NCBI GenBank assembly: GCA_947446625.1
Contig: CANFIE010000100.1
Coordinates: 1-10,579 of the forward strand
DNA from: Acetobacteraceae bacterium
GTDB taxonomy: Bacteria; Pseudomonadota; Alphaproteobacteria; Acetobacterales; Acetobacteraceae
Direction of reading: 5' to 3'
DNA: 10,579 nucleotides
Both the position numbers and the translations under genes were made by a program. Shown piece by piece: positions 6,519 through 10,579 of this stretch; position 1 is the stretch's first letter, and each line of letters opens with the position of its first letter. The notes under the pieces are model-generated. The model ran no database searches. It was not told the DNA's origin and worked only from the letters and a program-made list of their open reading frames with translations.

Positions 6519-7959
6519 CGGCGCCGGCCACCTCATGGAACAGCGCGGCATAGCGCGCCGCCGACCGCGCCCAGGACACATCCGCCGCCATGGCATTGGC
6601 CTGCACCCGCGCCCACACCGCCGGCTGCCGATACAGCGCCACGGTACGGTCAATCGCCGCGCCCAGCATCTCCACGCCAACGGGCGAGAACTGCACCCCG
6701 GTGGCACAGCCCGCCGCCACCGCCATCTCATTGGCGTCAATCACCGTATCGGCCAGGCCACCCACCCGCGCCACCACGGGCGCCGCGCCGTAGCGCAGCG
6801 CACAGAGCTGCGCCAGGCCACAAGGCTCAAACCGGGAAGGCACCAGCACCGCATCCGCCCCGGCATAGAGCAGCCGCGCCAGCCCCTCGTCGAAGCCGAT
6901 CACGGTACCGATCCGCCCGGCATTCGCCGCCGCCGCGCCCCGGCAGCGCTCCTCCAGCGCCGCTTCGCCGGTGCCCACAATGGCCAGTTGCGCGCCGCTC
7001 CCCAGCAGCCAGGGCAGCGCCTCCAAAATCAGGTCCACGCCCTTCTGCCAGGCCAGCCGGCCCACAAAGCCGAACAGCGGCACATCATCCCGCTCCTCCA
7101 GCCCAAAGCGGCGTTGCAGCGCCCGCTTGTTTTCCAGCCGAGGCGCCATGTCCGCCGCACTGAACCGTGCCGGCAGCCGCGCATCAGTGGCCGGATTCCA
7201 CTCGGCATCGTCAATGCCGTTCAAAATCCCGCGCACATCGCCGCCCCGGCCGCGCAGCAGCCCATCCAGCCCCATGCCGCCCTCATGGGTGCGAATCTCG
7301 GTGGCATAGGTGGGGGAAACGGTGGTGATCCGATCAGCGAACCAGATGCCCGCCTTCAGCAGCCCCACCCCGCCATGATATTCCAGCCCACCCAGCGCAA
7401 AGGCTTCGGCCGGCAGCCCCAGCAAGGGAAACAGCCAGGCCGGGAAATGCCCCTGGAACGCCAGGTTATGAATGGTGAACACCACCGGCACCCGGGGCAG
7501 CGGGCCAAAGCGCAGATACGCCGCCACCAGTGCCGCCTGCCAGTCATGCGCGTGCACCACGTCAAACGCCGCGCCCAGCGCACCCCGCGCCACCAGCGCC
7601 CCGGCAGCGGCCAGGGCGGCGAAGCGCGTGCCGTTATCCTCCAACTCGCGCCCGCCCGGCGCCACATATGGGTTGCCCGGCCGGGCAAACAAATGCGGCG
7701 CATCCAGCGCCAACACATCCATGCCCGCCACCGTGCCGCGCAGCACCCGCGCCGGCCCGCCGAACAATTCCGCCAGCGCCAGCACCTGCGGCGCCGCGCC
7801 CATGGCCTGCATCACCGCCGGGTAGCCCGGCAGCATGGTGGTCACCGCAATGCCAACCGGCGCCAGCGCCCCCGGCAGCGCGCCCACCACATCGGCTAGG
7901 CCGCCGGTCTTCACCAGCGGAAACGCCTCGGAAGCCAGGGCCAGAACGCGCAATGCCAT
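6511..7959 (-). CDS. glgA: Glycogen synthase (ADP-glucose type, GT5)
   Basis: GlgA transfers glucose from ADP-glucose to the non-reducing ends of the growing alpha-1,4 glucan. The product is 482 residues, normal for the family, with two Rossmann lobes (GT5 lobe about 1-240, GT1-like lobe about 245-480). Visible motifs: KTGGLADVVGALP at 17-29 with the ADP-glucose-binding Lys17, HAHDWQAAL at 136-144, FTIHNLAFQG at 161-170, TVSPTYATEI at 213-222, GFVGRLAWQKG at 297-307 with Arg301 and Lys306 (E. coli Arg300 and Lys305), and SRFEPCGLAQLCALRYG at 375-391 with the catalytic Glu378. An in-frame ATG 13 codons further upstream exists, but the chosen start gives the canonical N-terminus MALRVLALASEAFPLVKTGG and forms a TGATG junction with the glgC stop, so reinitiation coupled to glgC is likely; no clear Shine-Dalgarno sequence is visible. 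The last 8 nt overlap the start of the glgX::malQ gene. Confidence 0.96.
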   Translation of the reverse strand: MALRVLALASEAFPLVKTGGLADVVGALPGALAPVGIAVTTMLPGYPAVMQAMGAAPQVLALAELFGGPARVLRGTVAGMDVLALDAPHLFARPGNPYVAPGGRELEDNGTRFAALAAAGALVARGALGAAFDVVHAHDWQAALVAAYLRFGPLPRVPVVFTIHNLAFQGHFPAWLFPLLGLPAEAFALGGLEYHGGVGLLKAGIWFADRITTVSPTYATEIRTHEGGMGLDGLLRGRGGDVRGILNGIDDAEWNPATDARLPARFSAADMAPRLENKRALQRRFGLEERDDVPLFGFVGRLAWQKGVDLILEALPWLLGSGAQLAIVGTGEAALEERCRGAAAANAGRIGTVIGFDEGLARLLYAGADAVLVPSRFEPCGLAQLCALRYGAAPVVARVGGLADTVIDANEMAVAAGCATGVQFSPVGVEMLGAAIDRTVALYRQPAVWARVQANAMAADVSWARSAARYAALFHEVAGADA

Positions 7960-9227
7960 CAGCGCAACCGGTCCAGCATCGGCTGGGTGATCAGGCAAAT
8001 CCCCTTGTCGCTGCGCCGAAACCGCGCGGCATCCAGCACCGGGTCCTCACCCACCACCAGCCCTTCCGGAATATGCACGCCACGGTCCACCACCACATTG
8101 CGCAGCCTGGCGCGCCGCCCCACCGTCACCTGCGGCAGCAGCACCGCGCCTTCCACGCTGGAAAAGCTGTTCAGCCGCACGTTGGTGAACAACAAGCTGC
8201 GCCGCGCCTTGGCGCCCGAGACAATGCACCCGCCCGACACCAACGAGGCAATCGCCTCGCCACGCCGGCCATCCATGTCGTGCACGAATTTCGCCGGCGG
8301 GGTGATCTCGGCATAGCTCCAAATGGGCCAGTCGCGGTCATACAGGTCCAGCCCCGGGGTCGCGGCGGTCAGGTCGATATTCGCTTCCCAATAGGCATCC
8401 ACCGTCCCCACATCGCGCCAATATGGCGCCTCCTCGGCCGAAGACCGCACGCAGCTCCGCTCAAACCGATGCGCCACGGCGCGGCCATGCGCCACGATAT
8501 GCGGGATGATGTCCTTGCCAAAATCATGGCTCGAAGCCGCGTCGGCGGCATCGCGCTTCAACTGCTCAATCAGATAGGTGGTGTCGAACACGTAGATGCC
8601 CATGCTGGCCAGCGCCAAATCCGGCCGGCCCGGAATCGCCGGCGGGTCGGCCGGCTTCTCCACGAAGTCCACAATCATGCCTGCGTCATTCACCTGCATC
8701 ACGCCGAAGCCGGTGGCCTCGGCCCGCGGCACCGCCATGCAGCACACCGTCACATCGGCGCCGCTTTCCACGTGCTGCGCCAGCATCTTCTCGTAGTCCA
8801 TCTTGTACACATGGTCGCCGGCCAGCAGCACCATGTGACGCGGCGCCAGATCCTCGATGATGTCGATGTTCTGGTGCACCGCATCGGCCGTGCCCATGTA
8901 CCAGTTGTGCTCGCTCACACGCTGGCTGGCAGGCAGAATGTCAAAGCTCTCATTCCGCTCCGGCCGCAGGAAGTTCCAGCCCCGCTGCATGTGGCGGATC
9001 AGGCTGTGCGCCTTGTACTGCGTGGCCACCGCAATGCGCCGGATGCCGCTGTTCATGGCATTGGAAAGCGCAAAATCGATGATGCGCGACTTGCCACCGA
9101 AGAACACCGCCGGCTTGGCGCGGCGGTCGGTCAGCTCCATCAGCCGGCTGCCCCGGCCACCGGCCAGCACAAAGGCCATGGCGGTACGCGCCAAGGGCGC
9201 TGCGGTGGCTTCTTTGCGGTCACTCAT
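7959..9227 (-). CDS. glgC: Glucose-1-phosphate adenylyltransferase (ADP-glucose pyrophosphorylase)
   Basis: GlgC converts ATP and glucose 1-phosphate to ADP-glucose and pyrophosphate, the committed and allosterically controlled step of bacterial glycogen synthesis. The 422-residue product has the usual length. Visible motifs are the nucleotide-binding loop AGGRGSRL at 22-29, AKPAVFFGGKSRIIDF at 37-52, WYMGTADAVHQN at 109-120, LLAGDHVYKMDY at 134-145 with metal-binding Asp138, the glucose-1-phosphate site FVEKP with Lys191, YWRDVGT at 269-275, and a C-terminal left-handed beta-helix from about residue 325. The N-terminal activator region reads TDRRAKPA, the alphaproteobacterial form; the residue matching E. 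coli Lys39 is Arg35. Known Agrobacterium and Rhodobacter enzymes of this type respond to fructose 6-phosphate and pyruvate, so that regulation is inferred here. The start is set by the 8-nt overlap with glgB, with a GGGGA stretch upstream. The stop shares one base with the glgA start. Confidence 0.97.
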   Translation of the reverse strand: MSDRKEATAAPLARTAMAFVLAGGRGSRLMELTDRRAKPAVFFGGKSRIIDFALSNAMNSGIRRIAVATQYKAHSLIRHMQRGWNFLRPERNESFDILPASQRVSEHNWYMGTADAVHQNIDIIEDLAPRHMVLLAGDHVYKMDYEKMLAQHVESGADVTVCCMAVPRAEATGFGVMQVNDAGMIVDFVEKPADPPAIPGRPDLALASMGIYVFDTTYLIEQLKRDAADAASSHDFGKDIIPHIVAHGRAVAHRFERSCVRSSAEEAPYWRDVGTVDAYWEANIDLTAATPGLDLYDRDWPIWSYAEITPPAKFVHDMDGRRGEAIASLVSGGCIVSGAKARRSLLFTNVRLNSFSSVEGAVLLPQVTVGRRARLRNVVVDRGVHIPEGLVVGEDPVLDAARFRRSDKGICLITQPMLDRLR

Positions 9228-10579
9228 CGCGGCTTTCCCCGTGTTTCTCGTTCAAGTCGTCAGTCAGCACCGGCATCAGGTACAAGGTTGCCAAGGGCGG
9301 CAAGGTTATCAGCGCCGAGGCTTCCTGCCCCTGCGCCGGCACCGCTGCCGCCAGCACCACCCCCATATTGCCCAGGTTTGCGCCGCCATAGCAGGCTGAA
9401 TCGGTGTTCAGCACCTCGCGCCATTCACCTGCCATTGGCAGCCCCACCCGATAGCCATGCCGCGGCACCGGGGTGAAATTGCTCAGCACCACCACCGGCG
9501 GCCCATCCTCACCATCCAGCCGCATCCAGGCAAAGATGCTGCGCTCGGCGTCATCCGCATCCAACCAGCGGAAGCCCTCCGCTTCGCAGTCCCGCGCATG
9601 CAAGGCGGCCACGCCGCGGTGCAGCCCGTTCAAATCCCGCACCAGCGTCTGCATGCCCTGATGCGGCTTGTGTTGCAGCAGCCACCAGTCCAGCTCGCCA
9701 GCCTCGCTCCATTCCCGCCAGGGCGCGAATTCCTGGCCCATGAACAGCAGCTTCTTGCCCGGATGCCCCCACATGAAGCCGTAATACGCCCGCAGCGTGG
9801 CAAAGCGCTGCCAGTCATCGCCCGGCAGCCGGCCCAGCAGCGTGCCCTTGCCGTGCACCACCTCGTCATGGCTCAGCGGCAGGATGAAATCCTCGTTGAA
9901 GGCGTACATCATGGCAAAGTTCATCAGCCCATGCCGCCACCGCCGATGCACCGGGTCCGTCACCAGGTAGCGCAGCGTGTCGTTCATCCAGCCCATGTTC
10001 CACTTGAACTGAAAGCCCAGACCAGCGGGCCGCGTCACCTGCGGAAAATCCGTCGCCTCCTCCGCCACCATCAGCGCGCCCGGCGCCTGGCTCGCCACCA
10101 GCGCGTTCAACTGGCGCAGAAACGCCACCGCCTCATGGTTGGTCGTGCTGCCATCGGCATTCGGCGCCCATTCATCCGGGCCGCGCGCATGGTCCAGATG
10201 CACCATGGCGGAAACCGCATCCACCCGCAGCCCGTCGGCATGGTAGCGCTGCAACCAGAACAGCGCATTCGCCGCCAAATACGCCGCCACCTCGCGCCGG
10301 CCATAATCAAACACCGCCGTCTGCCAGGTGGCATGGTAGCCACGCTTCGGGTCCGGGTGCTCGTACAGCGGCCCGCCGTCAAACCGCGCCAGCCCGTGTG
10401 CATCGCGCGGAAAATGCGCCGGCACCCAATCCAGAATCACCCCAAGCCCGGCCCGATGCGCGGCGTCGATCAGCCGCATCAGCCCCTCGGGCTCGCCCAT
10501 CCGCGCCGTCACCGCATGCATGCCCACGGGCTGGTAGCCCCAGCTGGCATCCAGCGGATATTCCATCACCGGCATCAGC
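9220..10579 (-). CDS. glgB: 1,4-alpha-glucan branching enzyme GlgB, 5' end outside window
   Basis: GlgB cuts alpha-1,4 glucan chains and rejoins them as alpha-1,6 branches during cytoplasmic glycogen synthesis. Only the last 452 or so residues are present; the reading frame runs off the right edge, so the N-terminal carbohydrate-binding region and the start of the barrel (roughly 280 residues by comparison with usual GlgB length) are missing. Numbering from the first Met in the window (codon at 10575): SWGYQPVG at 11-18, region I VILDWVPAHF at 46-55, DGLRVDAVSAM at 114-124 with nucleophile Asp119, AEEATDF at 171-177 with the catalytic acid, and LSHDEVVHGKGTLLGRLPGD at 234-253 with Asp237. The C-terminal all-beta domain is complete and ends in SRDE. 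The gene's last 8 nt overlap the start of glgC (shared ATGAGTGA). That Met is an internal residue, not the start: it lies inside the conserved stretch before SWGYQP. Identification is very secure. Confidence 0.97.
   Translation of the reverse strand, partial: LMPVMEYPLDASWGYQPVGMHAVTARMGEPEGLMRLIDAAHRAGLGVILDWVPAHFPRDAHGLARFDGGPLYEHPDPKRGYHATWQTAVFDYGRREVAAYLAANALFWLQRYHADGLRVDAVSAMVHLDHARGPDEWAPNADGSTTNHEAVAFLRQLNALVASQAPGALMVAEEATDFPQVTRPAGLGFQFKWNMGWMNDTLRYLVTDPVHRRWRHGLMNFAMMYAFNEDFILPLSHDEVVHGKGTLLGRLPGDDWQRFATLRAYYGFMWGHPGKKLLFMGQEFAPWREWSEAGELDWWLLQHKPHQGMQTLVRDLNGLHRGVAALHARDCEAEGFRWLDADDAERSIFAWMRLDGEDGPPVVVLSNFTPVPRHGYRVGLPMAGEWREVLNTDSACYGGANLGNMGVVLAAAVPAQGQEASALITLPPLATLYLMPVLTDDLNEKHGESRDE

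Noticed and set aside
6519..6740. N-terminal extension of the GlgX::MalQ frame
   Set aside because: The added 74 residues are Arg/Trp/Cys-rich and encoded inside glgA in another frame. The ATG at 6518 gives the normal GlgX beginning and a stop-start overlap.
2094..7163. A 1689-codon open frame on the plus strand, antisense to glgX::malQ and glgA
   Set aside because: Its translation is dominated by Arg, His, Pro, Gln and Ala without any domain, as expected for the complement of a high-GC gene in which stop codons are rare. The minus-strand frames carry unmistakable enzyme motifs throughout.
6364..9476. Further long plus-strand frames opposite glgA and glgC
   Set aside because: Same composition bias and no recognisable motif; they are shadows of the minus-strand genes.
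1..10579. CRISPR arrays, tRNA or rRNA genes, transposase genes, riboswitches
   Set aside because: No regularly spaced direct repeats, no tRNA-like or rRNA-like segment and no transposase motif were seen. Apart from positions 1-212, nearly all the sequence is occupied by the minus-strand coding regions.

Overview
The window is a high-GC stretch from what looks like an alphaproteobacterium, most likely of the Acetobacteraceae/Roseomonas type. That call rests on the GlgC sequence, which resembles the Agrobacterium-type enzyme as I recall it, on the strong G/C third-position bias, and on AGAGC/GCTCT palindromic repeats of a kind common between alphaproteobacterial genes. Species cannot be named from sequence alone. 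Every gene I can support lies on the minus strand, so the window reads from right to left.

Right part (10579 down to 2547): a compact glycogen operon, glgB (5' end outside the window) - glgC - glgA - glgX::malQ. The genes overlap by 8, 1 and 8 nt, so they are almost certainly co-transcribed and translationally coupled. GlgC makes ADP-glucose, GlgA polymerises it, and GlgB adds alpha-1,6 branches. The last gene encodes one 1323-residue protein joining a complete GlgX-type debranching enzyme (GH13) to a complete MalQ-type 4-alpha-glucanotransferase (GH77). The operon therefore holds both synthesis and the debranching/recycling half of glycogen turnover. No phosphorylase (glgP) is in the window.

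Middle (2484 to 910): after a 62-nt gap comes a gene for a periplasmic family-5 ABC transporter substrate-binding protein with a twin-arginine-like signal peptide. No permease or ATPase gene accompanies it here.

Left part (905 to 213): two tandem, diverged paralogues of the small Lin0512 family, whose function is unknown. They start 4 nt and 12 nt after their upstream neighbours, so substrate-binding protein and Lin0512 pair form a second tight cluster, probably one transcript. Positions 1-212 hold no supported gene; they contain a block of nested inverted repeats built from alternating GCTCT/AGAGC units, ending right at the last stop codon.

The most notable items are the GlgX::MalQ fusion, a bacterial two-activity debranching protein comparable in logic to the eukaryotic debranching enzyme but with the activities in the opposite order; the uncharacterised substrate-binding protein plus Lin0512-pair cluster; and the composite palindromic repeat.
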